63,154 nucleotides of DNA, taken from assembly GCA_009377525.1 (NCBI GenBank), contig WHTW01000025.1:1-63154 (forward strand), written 5' to 3'. The position numbers and the translations under genes are program-made. Shown piece after piece: positions 34,519 to 43,473 of the stretch. Each line of letters begins with the position of its first letter. Within the stretch, counting starts at the first letter, position 1. Under the pieces are notes generated by a model. The model saw nothing but the letters and a program-made list of their open reading frames with translations. It ran no database searches and was not told the DNA's origin. Source of the stretch: Rhodospirillales bacterium. GTDB lineage: Bacteria > Pseudomonadota > Alphaproteobacteria > Reyranellales > Reyranellaceae.

Positions 34519-34806
34519 ATGAAATTCAAGCCCTTGCACGATCGGCTGCTGCTAAAGCCGATGTCCGCCGAGACCAAGACCAAGACCGGCATCATCATCC
34601 CCGACACCGCCCAGGAGAAGCCCATGCAGGGCGAGGTCGTTGCCGTCGGCAAGGGCAAGCGCCTGGAGGACGGCCGTCTGCTCGCCCTCGACGTCAAGGT
34701 CGGCGACAAGGTGATCTACGGCAAGTGGTCGGGCACCGAGGTCAAGCTCGGCGGCGCCGACCACGTGATCCTCAAGGAAGAGGACCTGTTCGGCATCGTC
34801 GGCTGA
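34519..34806 (+). CDS. groES: GroES family co-chaperonin, no adjacent groEL
   Basis: A 95-residue Cpn10 protein. [14 protein letters not shown] is the conserved first strand, [21 protein letters not shown] covers the mobile loop and the roof, and the end is [23 protein letters not shown] ribosome-binding site precedes the ATG. Normally groEL follows immediately, but here an inositol-monophosphatase gene starts 4 bp downstream. This is therefore an orphan or secondary groES, and it would need a GroEL encoded elsewhere. Confidence 0.92.
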   Translation: MKFKPLHDRLLLKPMSAETKTKTGIIIPDTAQEKPMQGEVVAVGKGKRLEDGRLLALDVKVGDKVIYGKWSGTEVKLGGADHVILKEEDLFGIVG

Positions 34807-34810
34807 CGAC

Positions 34811-35650
34811 ATGCTGAGCTCGGCCGATGCCCAGCGGGTCGCCGAGTTGATGCGCGAGACGGCAGCGGCCGAGCTGCTGCCGCGCTTCCGTTCGCTCGCC
34901 AAAGAAGACATCCGCATGAAGCGGCCAGGTGACGTCGTCACCGTGGCCGACGAGGCGTCCGAGCAGCGGCTCGCGGTCGGCTTGGCCAAGATCCTGCCCG
35001 GCGTGCCGGTGGTGGGCGAGGAGGCGGTCGAGAAGGAGCCCGGGCTCGTTGACCTGATCGCCCGGCCGGGCGAGACATGCTGGGTCGTCGATCCGCTCGA
35101 CGGCACCGCCAACTTCGCAGCCGGCAAGGACCGCTTCGCCATGATCGTCTGCCTGGTGCGTGACACCGTGGCAGTGGGCGGCTGGATCCTTGACGTGCCG
35201 CACGGAAACATGGCGGTGGTTCTGAAGGGAGAAGGGGTCACCCTTGACGGCGCGGCGGTCAAACGACCGAAGCCGGCGCGTCCGCCGATCGGCTATGTCG
35301 GCTACAAGGTCCGCAAGGAATTCGATCGCCAGCTTCCACCGGCCAGACGGCGCACGCTGGGACGTGTCTCGACCTTGAATTGCGCAGGCGCGGAATATCT
35401 CGAGATCCTGGCCGGCCGGGCGGATTTCAACCTCTACCGCATGACCAAGCCGTGGGATCACGCGGCGGGAACGCTGATGGTCGCGGAAGCAGGCGGCGAG
35501 GCGCAGCGCTTCGACGGTAATCCTTATGCGCCGGCCCAGCCGATCAACGGCGGCCTGATCACCGCCATCCATCCACAGACCTTGACCCAGGTGCGCACGC
35601 TGTTCGAGGCGGTATGCATGCCGCTGCTGGCGGGGCTGCCGAAGGTTTAG
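34811..35650 (+). CDS. Inositol monophosphatase family protein
   Basis: Mg-dependent phosphatase of the IMPase/CysQ/histidinol-phosphatase superfamily, 279 residues. Metal-site motifs are GEEAVEKEP, the signature VVDPLDGTANFAAG, and the C-terminal motif WDHAAGTLMVAEAGGE. The exact substrate (inositol phosphate, PAP or another) cannot be told from sequence. It starts 4 bp after groES, and its stop abuts the convergent mazG stop directly. Confidence 0.88.
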   Translation: MLSSADAQRVAELMRETAAAELLPRFRSLAKEDIRMKRPGDVVTVADEASEQRLAVGLAKILPGVPVVGEEAVEKEPGLVDLIARPGETCWVVDPLDGTANFAAGKDRFAMIVCLVRDTVAVGGWILDVPHGNMAVVLKGEGVTLDGAAVKRPKPARPPIGYVGYKVRKEFDRQLPPARRRTLGRVSTLNCAGAEYLEILAGRADFNLYRMTKPWDHAAGTLMVAEAGGEAQRFDGNPYAPAQPINGGLITAIHPQTLTQVRTLFEAVCMPLLAGLPKV

Positions 35651-36475
35651 TTACGCCTTCGTCTTCGCCTCCTGCCAGAGCGCTTCCATCTCCTCGAGTG
35701 TCGCGTCGGCGGGCTTGCGGCCGGCCTCGGCCAGACGCTTCTCGATGTGGCGGAAGCGGCGCTCGAACTTGTCGTTGGTGGCGCGGAGCGCCGCCTCGGG
35801 GTCGACCTTGCAATGGCGGGCGAGGTTGGCGACGGCGAACAGCACGTCGCCCAGTTCGTCGCTGAGGCGCTCCTGGTCCACGGTGCGGGCGGCCAGCTCA
35901 GTCCTGAGCTCGCCCAGCTCCTCCTCGATCTTGTCTATGACCGGCCCCGTCTGCTTCCAGTCGAAGCCGACCCGGGCCGCCCGCTTCTGGATCTTTTCGG
36001 CCCGCAACAGGGCGGGGAGGGCCCGCGCCACGCCGTCCAGGGAGCTGGCCGGCTCCTTCCCCTTGGCCGCCCGCTCGGCCGCCTTGCGCGCCTCCCAGGA
36101 CACGGTCTGGGCCTCGGCGGTGTCGATCTTGGCGTCGCCGAACACATGGGGATGCCGGTCGACCATCTTGTCGGCCACGGCGGCCGCCACCTCGGTGAAG
36201 CCGAAGGCGCCTGTCTCGCTTGCCATCTGGGAGTGGTAGACGACCTGCAGCAGGAGGTCGCCCAGCTCCTCCTTGAGTGCAGCCAGGTCGTCGCGCTCGA
36301 TGGCGTCGGCCACCTCGTAGGCTTCCTCGATGGTGTACGGCGCGATGGTCCGGAAGGTCTGGTCGATGTCCCACGGGCAGCCGTGCCGGCGGTCGCGCAG
36401 CCAGGCCATGACGGCGAGCAGGCGGGCCATCGGCTCGCGGGGCAGCGAATCCGCCGTGGGACGTTCGGACGCCAT
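35651..36475 (-). CDS. mazG: Nucleoside triphosphate pyrophosphohydrolase MazG
   Basis: House-cleaning NTP pyrophosphatase with two tandem MazG domains in 274 residues. The first carries CPWDIDQTF and the metal-binding IEEAYEVADAIE plus KEELGD. The second carries KIEEELGELRTEL plus SDELGDVLFAVANLARH. The ATG at 36475 is preferred to an upstream ATG at 36490 because it gives the common N-terminus and leaves an AT-rich promoter-like region upstream. Confidence 0.93.
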   Translation of the reverse strand: MASERPTADSLPREPMARLLAVMAWLRDRRHGCPWDIDQTFRTIAPYTIEEAYEVADAIERDDLAALKEELGDLLLQVVYHSQMASETGAFGFTEVAAAVADKMVDRHPHVFGDAKIDTAEAQTVSWEARKAAERAAKGKEPASSLDGVARALPALLRAEKIQKRAARVGFDWKQTGPVIDKIEEELGELRTELAARTVDQERLSDELGDVLFAVANLARHCKVDPEAALRATNDKFERRFRHIEKRLAEAGRKPADATLEEMEALWQEAKTKA

Positions 36476-36590
36476 GACGCTTATCCTCAATTCCGATTAT
36501 CGTATAATATATATTATGACAAATATATGGATTATATAAATATCAACAAATTACCAAATAATACTCATACTCTGCTTTAAAAGGGCCAGC
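36476..36590 (-). promoter_or_regulatory. AT-rich tract upstream of mazG
   Basis: About 100 bases are strikingly AT-rich in an otherwise GC-rich window (for example TATAATATATATTATGAC, 36505-36522). On the minus strand, TTGTCA followed after 17 bases by TAATCG could be a sigma-70 promoter for mazG. The tract also covers the last codons of the upstream secreted-protein gene. Confidence 0.4.
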
Positions 36591-37249
36591 AGCTTCATCC
36601 CGCGTGCCGCGTCGCTGGCTGGCACACCGAGTGTCATCAGGACACCCTCCTTCGGGTTGCCCGGCCGCTGCATCACGAGGTCGAACACGGTGCGCGGCTC
36701 GCTGTCGCCTTGGCCCCTGGGCACGTTCTCGTAGACGATCAGGAAGGTGCCGTCGCCGAGCTTGCGGGCCTGGGCCTGGATGCTGGGTCGGCGGGCCTGG
36801 ATCGAGCCGGTCTTGGTGGCGGCATAGTGCTCGGCGTCCTTGACGCCCTCGAAGGCGAAATCGACCCGCCAGACGATCAGCCGATAGTGCTTGTCCGAGC
36901 TGTACGCCACGCCACGCTCCCAGTCCTCGGTGGCCTGCCAGCCCAGCGGCAGGGACACCACGATACGGATCGAGCTGAACTGCAGCCGCGCCAACCCCTT
37001 GTCGCTATCGACTCCGAGGACCTTGGACGATACTTGGTTGGGCCCGCCGGCCATCATCGGGTCGCCGCGGTTGAAGCTCGCGCCGTTGTCGTTCGTGGAG
37101 AAGTCCCGAAACGTCAGACCGCCGGCATCGAGGTCTGCGGCGACGGCAGGCAGCGGCGCCAAGCAGGCCGCAAGGCTGCCCAGCAGGAACAAGCGGCGAC
37201 CGGACTCTTTTTGTCTCGCCTCGCCTTTCGGATGAGAATTTTCATCCAA
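36551..37249 (-). CDS. Tat-type secreted protein of unknown function
   Basis: I do not recognise the family. The 232-residue product has a twin-arginine-like signal (SGRRLFLLGSLAACLAP) with cleavage near AVAA, so export folded to the periplasm is likely. The only in-frame start that keeps the signal is a TTG at 37249; an ATG at 37245 is out of frame. The mature part has no Cys or known active-site motif. Its last codons lie in an AT-rich stretch. It may be co-transcribed with the MBL/tatD/metG run upstream. Confidence 0.65.
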   Translation of the reverse strand: MDENSHPKGEARQKESGRRLFLLGSLAACLAPLPAVAADLDAGGLTFRDFSTNDNGASFNRGDPMMAGGPNQVSSKVLGVDSDKGLARLQFSSIRIVVSLPLGWQATEDWERGVAYSSDKHYRLIVWRVDFAFEGVKDAEHYAATKTGSIQARRPSIQAQARKLGDGTFLIVYENVPRGQGDSEPRTVFDLVMQRPGNPKEGVLMTLGVPASDAARGMKLLALLKQSMSIIW

Positions 37250-37267
37250 TCGTCTGATAATAATGGA

Positions 37268-38044
37268 TTATTCTCCATTCACTTCTATGACCAACCCGTC
37301 GTGGCAGGGCTGGACATGGGCCGGCGTCAGTCGATCGAGCTCAGCATAGTCCATATCGACGTGGAGATTGGTCAAAAAAGCCCGCTTGGGCGCGATCCTT
37401 TCGATCCACCCCAGGGCACGATCGAGATGGGCGTGGGTCGGGTGCGGGCGGTAGCGGATGGCGTCGACGACCAGCACCTCGACGCCTGCCATCGCCTCCA
37501 GGGCGGCGTCCGACAGGGTCACGCAGTCGTTGGCATAGGCGAAGGGCCCGAGCCGGAAGCCGAGCGAGGTGGCGATGCCGTGGTCCTGCACGAACGGCCG
37601 GACGGCCACGCCGGCGGCCACGAACGGCCCGTCGATGCGGTGATGGCGGTAGATCGGATTGTAGAAGCCGTCCTCGGCCTCGAAGCAGTAGCTGAAGCGC
37701 TGCAGCAGGATCCGATGGGTGCGTTCGTCCGACCACGCCTCGATCGGCCCCTGGCGCAGCATGTAGGGCCGCACGTCGTCGATGCCGTGCACCTGGTCGG
37801 CATGCTCGTGGGTCCACAGCACGGCGTCGATGCGCTCGACCTGGGCGTCCAGAAGTTGCGACCGCAGGTCCGGCGAGGTGTCGATCAGGATCGTCTTGCC
37901 CTTGTCCTGCACCAGGATGGAGCAGCGCCGCCGCCGATTGCGCGGATCCTTGGGATCGGCGGCGCCCCATTCGCCGTTGCCGCCCTTGCCCCCTACTCTT
38001 GGTACGCCACCCGACGTGCCGCAGCCCAGGATCGTCACCCGCAC
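37268..38044 (-). CDS. MBL-fold metal-dependent hydrolase (PhnP-like)
   Basis: Metallo-beta-lactamase-fold phosphodiesterase-like enzyme of 258 residues. It starts VRVTILGCGTSGGVPRVG (GTG at 38044, overlapping the end of tatD by 10 bp). The metal motif is THEHADQVHGIDDVR, with Gln in place of the second His of HxHxDH, a substitution I recall from this subfamily. The region SDERTHRILLQRFSYCF is also typical. tatD followed by this MBL gene is a standard alphaproteobacterial pair. The substrate is unknown. Confidence 0.88.
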   Translation of the reverse strand: MRVTILGCGTSGGVPRVGGKGGNGEWGAADPKDPRNRRRRCSILVQDKGKTILIDTSPDLRSQLLDAQVERIDAVLWTHEHADQVHGIDDVRPYMLRQGPIEAWSDERTHRILLQRFSYCFEAEDGFYNPIYRHHRIDGPFVAAGVAVRPFVQDHGIATSLGFRLGPFAYANDCVTLSDAALEAMAGVEVLVVDAIRYRPHPTHAHLDRALGWIERIAPKRAFLTNLHVDMDYAELDRLTPAHVQPCHDGLVIEVNGE

Positions 38045-38823
38045 GAGGCGCGCTCCGCCTTGGCGAACAGCCGGAAGAAGTTGTCGGTGGTCGCGGCCTC
38101 GAGCTCGCTGAGGCCGACAGCTTTGAGCTCGGCCACCTTGGCCGCGGTGTGGGCGACGAAGGCGGGCTCGTTGGTCTTGCCGCGCTTCGGCATGGGCGCC
38201 AAGTAGGGCGCGTCGGTCTCGACCAGCAGGCGGTCGAGCGGGATGTCGCGCACCGTGGCGCGCAGGGACTCGGCGGCCTTGAAGGTGACGATGCCCGAGA
38301 TCGAGATGTACATGCCGAGCGCCAGCGCGCGGTGCGCCACCTCGGCACCCGAGCTGAAGCAATGGATCAGGCCGGGGAAGGCGCCCTTGGCGTACTCCTC
38401 CTCGAGGATGTCGCCGGTCTCGCCGTCGGCGTCGCGCGTATGGACGATCAGCGGCAGGCCGGTCTGACGCGCCGCCGCGATATGGGCGCGGAAGCTCTCG
38501 GCCTGCTCGGCGCGCGGGCTGTGCTCGTAGTAGAAGTCGAGCCCGGTCTCGCCGATGCCTATGACCTTGGGATGGCGCGCGGCCTCGATCAGCCGGTCGG
38601 GCGTGCGCTGCCCCTCCTCCTTGGCCTCGTGCGGATGGACGCCCACCGAGCACCAGACATTGCCGTGGCGCTCGGCGATGGCGCGCACCTTGTCGAACTG
38701 GTCGAGCCGCGTGCCGATGGTCAGCATGCCGGCAACGCCGGCGCTGCGCGCGCGCGCCAGCACGCCGGTCTCGTCGCTCGCGAGCTCGGGGAAGTCGAGA
38801 TGGCAGTGGCTGTCGATCAGCAT
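38035..38823 (-). CDS. tatD: TatD family metal-dependent deoxyribonuclease
   Basis: TIM-barrel metallohydrolase of 262 residues. Metal ligands are seen in DSHCHLDFP, VHPHEA, IGETGLDFYY, VHTRDAD, HCFSSG and ETDAPYLAP. Family members act as 3'-5' exonucleases in DNA/RNA quality control. The ATG at 38823 overlaps the metG stop by one base (TGATG). It is co-transcribed with metG upstream and the MBL hydrolase downstream. Confidence 0.93.
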   Translation of the reverse strand: MLIDSHCHLDFPELASDETGVLARARSAGVAGMLTIGTRLDQFDKVRAIAERHGNVWCSVGVHPHEAKEEGQRTPDRLIEAARHPKVIGIGETGLDFYYEHSPRAEQAESFRAHIAAARQTGLPLIVHTRDADGETGDILEEEYAKGAFPGLIHCFSSGAEVAHRALALGMYISISGIVTFKAAESLRATVRDIPLDRLLVETDAPYLAPMPKRGKTNEPAFVAHTAAKVAELKAVGLSELEAATTDNFFRLFAKAERASCG

Positions 38824-40391
38824 CAGCTCGCCGCCCCTCTTTTCGCGTCCTGGGCCGGCTCGACGAAGCGCGGGAACACACCCTGCGGCGCGGGCAGCGC
38901 AGTTCCGGACACGAGCTCCTTGTCGAAGCCCGCGAACGCCCGCTCGGTCGCCGGCACGGCGAGCTGATCGAGGATCTTGACCGCGGCGTCCGGCATGAAG
39001 GGCTGCACCAGCAAGGTCACCCGCCGGATGGTCTCGGCCAGCACCCACAGCACGGTATCACGCCGCGCCGGATCGGTCTTGGCAAGCGCCCACGGCGCCT
39101 GCGCGTCGACATAGCGGTTGGCATCGGCGATCACTTCCCAGATCGCGGTCAGCGCGCGATGGAAGGCCTGCTCATTGAGCTCGGTGCGCACGGTCGCCAG
39201 CAGGCCCTTGCCCCGGTCGAGCAACGTGGTGTCGGCCTCGCCGATCGCGCCCTTGGCCGGCACCTTGCCGCCGGCGCTCTTGGCCACGATCGACAGCACG
39301 CGCTGGCAGAGATTGCCGTAGGCGTTGGCGAGGTCACCGTTCAGGCGGCCGATCAGGGCGCGCCGCTGCAGGTCTCCGTCGTTGCCGAACGGCACCTCGC
39401 GTAGCAGGAAGTAGCGCACCGGATCGAGCCCGTAGGTCGCCACCAATTCGACCGGGTCGATGACGTTGCCGAGCGACTTGGAGATCTTCTGGCCCTCGTT
39501 GGTCCACCAGCCGTGTGCGAACACACGCTGCGGCGGCGCCACGCCGGCCGACATCAGGAAGGCCGGCCAGAACACGCAATGGAAGCGGATGATGTCCTTG
39601 CCCACCATGTGGAGGTCGGCCGGCCAGTACTTCCACAGCGGATTGCTGGTGTCGGGATAGCCGCACTCGGTGATGTAGTTGGTGAGCGCGTCCAGCCAGA
39701 CGTACATGATGTGCTTGGCATCGCCCGGCACCGGCACACCCCACGAGAAGCTGGTCCGCGACACCGAGAGATCCTGCAGGCCGCCCTTCACGAAGCTGAT
39801 GACCTCGTTGCGCCGGCTCTCGGGCGCGATGAAGCGCGGGTTCTTGTCATAGAAATCGAGCAGCCGGTCGGCCCACGCCGACAACTTGAAGAAATACGAC
39901 GGCTCCTCGACCCATTCGACTTCGGCGCCGGAGGAAACCGCGCGGCGCTTGCCGTCGGTGCCGACCTCGGTCTCGCCTTCGACGAAGTAGGCCTCGTCGC
40001 GCACCGAGTACCAGCCGGCATACTTGCCGAGATAGATGTCGCCCGACGTCACCAGCCTCTCCCACAGCGCCTGCGAGGCCGCGTGATGGCGCGGCTCGGT
40101 CGTGCGGATGAAGTTGTCAGGGCTGTAGTTCATCGTCTTGACGAGGTCGCGGAACGACTGGCTGACCTTGTCGGTGAAGGCCTGTGGCGCCAGCCCCGCA
40201 GCCGCCGCCGCCTTCTCGACCTTCTGGCCGTGCTCGTCGGTGCCCGTCAGGAAGTGCACGTCGCGCCCGTCGAGGCGCATGAAGCGGGCCAGCACATCGC
40301 AGGCGAGCGTCGTGTAGGCGTGCCCGATATGGGGTACGTCGTTCACGTAATAGATTGGCGTGGTGACGTAATAGGTACTGCGGCCCGACAT
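38823..40391 (-). CDS. metG: Methionyl-tRNA synthetase
   Basis: Class I aminoacyl-tRNA synthetase. The 522 residues show the HIGH motif in VPHIGHAYT, the KMSKS-type motif KISKSLGN, the tryptophan-rich core (GWYSVRDEAYF), and an anticodon-binding helical domain near the C-terminus. It has no appended C-terminal tRNA-binding domain, as in the shorter alphaproteobacterial form. The ATG at 40391 gives MSGRSTYYVTTPIYY; longer reading would enter holB. Confidence 0.95.
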   Translation of the reverse strand: MSGRSTYYVTTPIYYVNDVPHIGHAYTTLACDVLARFMRLDGRDVHFLTGTDEHGQKVEKAAAAAGLAPQAFTDKVSQSFRDLVKTMNYSPDNFIRTTEPRHHAASQALWERLVTSGDIYLGKYAGWYSVRDEAYFVEGETEVGTDGKRRAVSSGAEVEWVEEPSYFFKLSAWADRLLDFYDKNPRFIAPESRRNEVISFVKGGLQDLSVSRTSFSWGVPVPGDAKHIMYVWLDALTNYITECGYPDTSNPLWKYWPADLHMVGKDIIRFHCVFWPAFLMSAGVAPPQRVFAHGWWTNEGQKISKSLGNVIDPVELVATYGLDPVRYFLLREVPFGNDGDLQRRALIGRLNGDLANAYGNLCQRVLSIVAKSAGGKVPAKGAIGEADTTLLDRGKGLLATVRTELNEQAFHRALTAIWEVIADANRYVDAQAPWALAKTDPARRDTVLWVLAETIRRVTLLVQPFMPDAAVKILDQLAVPATERAFAGFDKELVSGTALPAPQGVFPRFVEPAQDAKRGAAS

Positions 40392-40405
40392 GATGACCGA
40401 ACTCT

Positions 40406-41539
40406 TCAGCGCATTGCCGATTGGAGGACGAGGAAGCTGCCCAACACCGTCTGCTTGCGGTCGAGATTGACCCGGTCGGCGCCGGACAGCAGTTCGGCGG
40501 CCTTTTCCCACGCAACGATCCAGCGATCAAGGCTGGCCGCCGCCAGCAATCGTGCATGCAGGCCGCGCTCCGCCGGCACGACGGGTGCAGCTTCTCCACC
40601 CAGCGCCGACTGCCGCGCCAGGCCTTTCAGCCAACCGTCGAACAGGTAGTTCAGAGAGCGCCAGGCGGCATTCGCCTCCTCGCCGCGGCGCGCGAAGCGC
40701 TCGGCGAAACCGTGCAGGCGCGCCATGTCGAGCTCAGGCAGCGTCGCCAGCACCGAAACCATCTCGCCGTAGAGCTCCAGGCTGCCGGCGCCGGCAAGTT
40801 CCAGCGCTCGCCCGATGCTGCCTTCGGCGAGCCGCGCCAGGGCCGCCCTCTCCTGCTCCTTCACCTCGGGCGCGTAGTCGCCCAGCAGGCGAACGACGAT
40901 GTCGTCGGCGAGCGGCTGCAGCGAGAGCCTTCGGCAGCGCGAACGGATGGTCGGCAGCAGCCGACCCGGCGCATGCGCCACCATCAGCAGCACGGCGTTG
41001 GGCGGCGGCTCCTCCAGGATCTTCAGCACCGCGTTGGCGCTGTTGCGGTTCATCTCGTCGGCGGAGTCGACGATGGCGACGCGCCACTGCCCCATCGCCG
41101 GCGTCATGTGCATGAAGGCGCCAAGCTCGCGCACGTCGTCGACGGCGATCTCGGCGCGCATGCGGCCGGTGTCGGGATTGAGCGTGCGGCGCAGATGGAA
41201 CAGGTCGGGATGCGAACGCGCATCGACCAGCGAGCGTCCCGGCGCATCGGCGGGCACGTCCAGCCCTTCCGCTGCGCCGCCACCGAACAACCCGCCCTGC
41301 TGCTGGCCGCACAGCAAGAAGCGTGCGAAGCGCCAGGCCAGCGTCGCCTTGCCGATGCCGCGCGGTCCCGCCATCAGCCAGGCATGATGCAGCCGCCCGC
41401 TCTCGTGGGCCGCGAGCATGGTCTTCTCGGCAGCCTCGTGGCCCAGCAATCGATTGCTGCGCCACGGCGGCGGCCAGTCGTATGGCCATTCGAGCTTTTC
41501 CAGCTCGCTGGCGTCGACGCTCGCCTTGCCCCTCGCCAT
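40406..41539 (-). CDS. holB: DNA polymerase III subunit delta'
   Basis: Clamp-loader subunit related to RuvB/DnaX AAA+ proteins, 377 residues. The start NRLLGHEAAEKTML, the P-loop-like GPRGIGKATLAWRF, the Walker B/sensor region VAIVDSADEMNRNSANAVLK-type block, and LEEPP are as expected for HolB. The zinc-module Cys residues seen in some homologues are reduced to one (LLCGQQQG). The order holB-metG and tmk-holB matches other alphaproteobacteria. Confidence 0.92.
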   Translation of the reverse strand: MARGKASVDASELEKLEWPYDWPPPWRSNRLLGHEAAEKTMLAAHESGRLHHAWLMAGPRGIGKATLAWRFARFLLCGQQQGGLFGGGAAEGLDVPADAPGRSLVDARSHPDLFHLRRTLNPDTGRMRAEIAVDDVRELGAFMHMTPAMGQWRVAIVDSADEMNRNSANAVLKILEEPPPNAVLLMVAHAPGRLLPTIRSRCRRLSLQPLADDIVVRLLGDYAPEVKEQERAALARLAEGSIGRALELAGAGSLELYGEMVSVLATLPELDMARLHGFAERFARRGEEANAAWRSLNYLFDGWLKGLARQSALGGEAAPVVPAERGLHARLLAAASLDRWIVAWEKAAELLSGADRVNLDRKQTVLGSFLVLQSAMR

Positions 41540-41542
41540 CCG

Positions 41543-42181
41543 TCAGGCTCCCAGCCGGTCTCTCACCGCATCGGCGATCGCGCCTGCGATCGCATCGACC
41601 GTTCCTGTAGCATCGATCACGACGCAGCGCTTGGGCTCCCGTGCGGCGATTTCGAGGAATCCGGCGCGCACCCTGGCGTGGAATTCGCGCGGCAGGCTCT
41701 CGTAGCGCGTTTCCGCGCCGCGCCGCTCGGCCGCCCGCTTCAGGCCGATCTCGATCGGCAGGTCGAGGATGATCGTGAGGTCGGGGCGAAAGCTGCCTGC
41801 CGCGACCGCGTAGAGCTGCTCGAAGATCTTGGCGTCGATGCCGTGGCCGTAGCCCTGATAGGCGAGCGTCGAATCGGCGAAGCGGTCGCTCGCCACCCAC
41901 TCGCCGCGCTTCAGCGCCGGCCACACGGTCGAGCGCAGATGCTCGCGCCGCGCCGCGAAGTGCAGCAGCGCCTCGGTCGTGCCGTCCCAGCGCTCGACCG
42001 GGCCTTCGACCAGAAGCTTGCGGATCATCTCCGCGCCCGGCGAGCCGCCGGGCTCGCGCGTGGTGGTGACGCGATGGCCGCGCCCTTCCAGCCAGCCCTT
42101 GAGCCGCGCGATCTGGGTCGACTTGCCCGCTCCTTCGCCGCCTTCGAGGGTGATGAAACGCCCCGTGGCGTCCTCGGTCAC
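41543..42181 (-). CDS. tmk: Thymidylate kinase
   Basis: Phosphorylates dTMP to dTDP. The 212 residues contain the P-loop GGEGAGKSTQ, the substrate motif TREPGGSPGAE, and DRFADSTLAYQGYG. The start is a GTG at 42181 overlapping the upstream carboxypeptidase stop by 4 bp. It is followed by holB after 3 bp. All key residues appear intact. Confidence 0.95.
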   Translation of the reverse strand: MTEDATGRFITLEGGEGAGKSTQIARLKGWLEGRGHRVTTTREPGGSPGAEMIRKLLVEGPVERWDGTTEALLHFAARREHLRSTVWPALKRGEWVASDRFADSTLAYQGYGHGIDAKIFEQLYAVAAGSFRPDLTIILDLPIEIGLKRAAERRGAETRYESLPREFHARVRAGFLEIAAREPKRCVVIDATGTVDAIAGAIADAVRDRLGA

Positions 42182-43473
42182 GAGAGCCAGCCGAACAGAT
42201 AGTGCTGGATCATCGCCGTGACGCGGCCAAACACGGCCAAGCGTGGCACATCAGCGCCGGCCTCCAGCGGATATTCGACGACGCGGTTGTCGGGCAGCGT
42301 CACCGCGGCGGTGCCGAGCTTGGTGCCCTTGGCGATGGGCGCCGCGATCGGCCCATCGAAGCGGGCAACGACGCGCGGCGTCACTGTCTGGCCGGTGGGC
42401 GCCGTGATCTGCACCGGCCGCGGCACGACCAGCGGCACCTTGTCCAGCGAGCCCAGCCACACCGGCGCCTCGACCACGGTGTCGCCGGCGCGGAACACGA
42501 TCGTGTTGGTCGATTCACGGAAGCCCCATTCCATCAGCCGTGCCGTCTCCTTGGCGCGCTCGGCCATCGAGGTCATGCCGTTCACCACCAGGATGAGCCG
42601 TCGCCCGTCGCGGATCGACGACGTTGCCTGGCCGTAACCGCCCTCTTCCGTATGGCCGGTCTTGAGCCCATCGGTGCCCGGCACGGTCTTGAGCAGCCGG
42701 TTGCGGTTGTCCTGCTTGATGTTGTTGTAGGTCCAGGTCAGCTCCGCGTAGTAGCGGTAGAGCTTGGGAAAGTCCTCGATGGTGCGCCACGACAGCACCG
42801 CGAGGTCGCGCGCCGTCGTCCACTGGCCGTCGGCCGGCCAGCCCGATGAATTCTTGAACACCGTGCCCGTCATGCCGAGCTCGCGCGCCTTGGCGGTCAT
42901 GCGCTCGGCGAAGCTCTCCTCGGTGCCCGACATTCCTTCGGCGATCACCACGCAGGCGTCGTTGCCCGACAGCACGATCATGCCTCTGATCAGGTCCTCA
43001 ACCGTGACCTCGCTGCCGAGCTCCACGAACATGCGCGAGCCGCCCATGTTGCGCGCCCGCTCGCTGACGCGAAAGCGCGTGTCGAGCTTCAGGCGGCCGG
43101 CCGCGATCTCCTCGAAGGCGAGGTGGATCGTCATCATCTTCGCCATCGACGAGGGATGCATCGGCTTGTCGGCATCCTTGAACAGCAGCACCGTCGAGGT
43201 CTGCGGATCGACCATGAAGGCCTGCTTGGCGAGCGTGCCGATGCCGACCTGCGAGGGCGGCAGCGCCTCGGCCTTGGCGGCGGCCGACGGCGCCGTGGGC
43301 TTGGTGGTCGTCGAGCGCGGCTTGGCCTGCGGCTTCTGCTGGTTCTGCCGCTTGGGCGGCGGCTCGTTCTGCTGGGCGTAGGCACCGAGCGGCGCGCCGG
43401 CCAGGCTGGCCGCGACGACAATCGCGGTCAGGGCACGCAGGAGATCATTCAGACACGACACGGGCGTCTCCAT
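42178..43473 (-). CDS. D-alanyl-D-alanine carboxypeptidase (PBP5/6 family)
   Basis: Low-molecular-mass penicillin-binding protein that trims the terminal D-Ala from peptidoglycan pentapeptides. The 431 residues begin with a signal peptide ending AQQ. A Pro/Lys-rich linker leads to the S11 domain with SSMAKM (SxxK), SGNDACV (SxN) and KTGHTEEGGY (KTG). The C-terminal PBP5-type beta domain is followed by a hydrophobic anchor-like end. The ATG at 43473 overlaps the rlpA end by 29 bp, as part of a cell-wall operon. Confidence 0.92.
   Translation of the reverse strand: METPVSCLNDLLRALTAIVVAASLAGAPLGAYAQQNEPPPKRQNQQKPQAKPRSTTTKPTAPSAAAKAEALPPSQVGIGTLAKQAFMVDPQTSTVLLFKDADKPMHPSSMAKMMTIHLAFEEIAAGRLKLDTRFRVSERARNMGGSRMFVELGSEVTVEDLIRGMIVLSGNDACVVIAEGMSGTEESFAERMTAKARELGMTGTVFKNSSGWPADGQWTTARDLAVLSWRTIEDFPKLYRYYAELTWTYNNIKQDNRNRLLKTVPGTDGLKTGHTEEGGYGQATSSIRDGRRLILVVNGMTSMAERAKETARLMEWGFRESTNTIVFRAGDTVVEAPVWLGSLDKVPLVVPRPVQITAPTGQTVTPRVVARFDGPIAAPIAKGTKLGTAAVTLPDNRVVEYPLEAGADVPRLAVFGRVTAMIQHYLFGWLS

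Noticed and set aside
37268..38044. Gln replacing a metal-ligand His in the MBL motif (HEHADQVH)
   Set aside because: The substitution is, as far as I know, usual in this PhnP-like group, so it is not evidence of inactivation.
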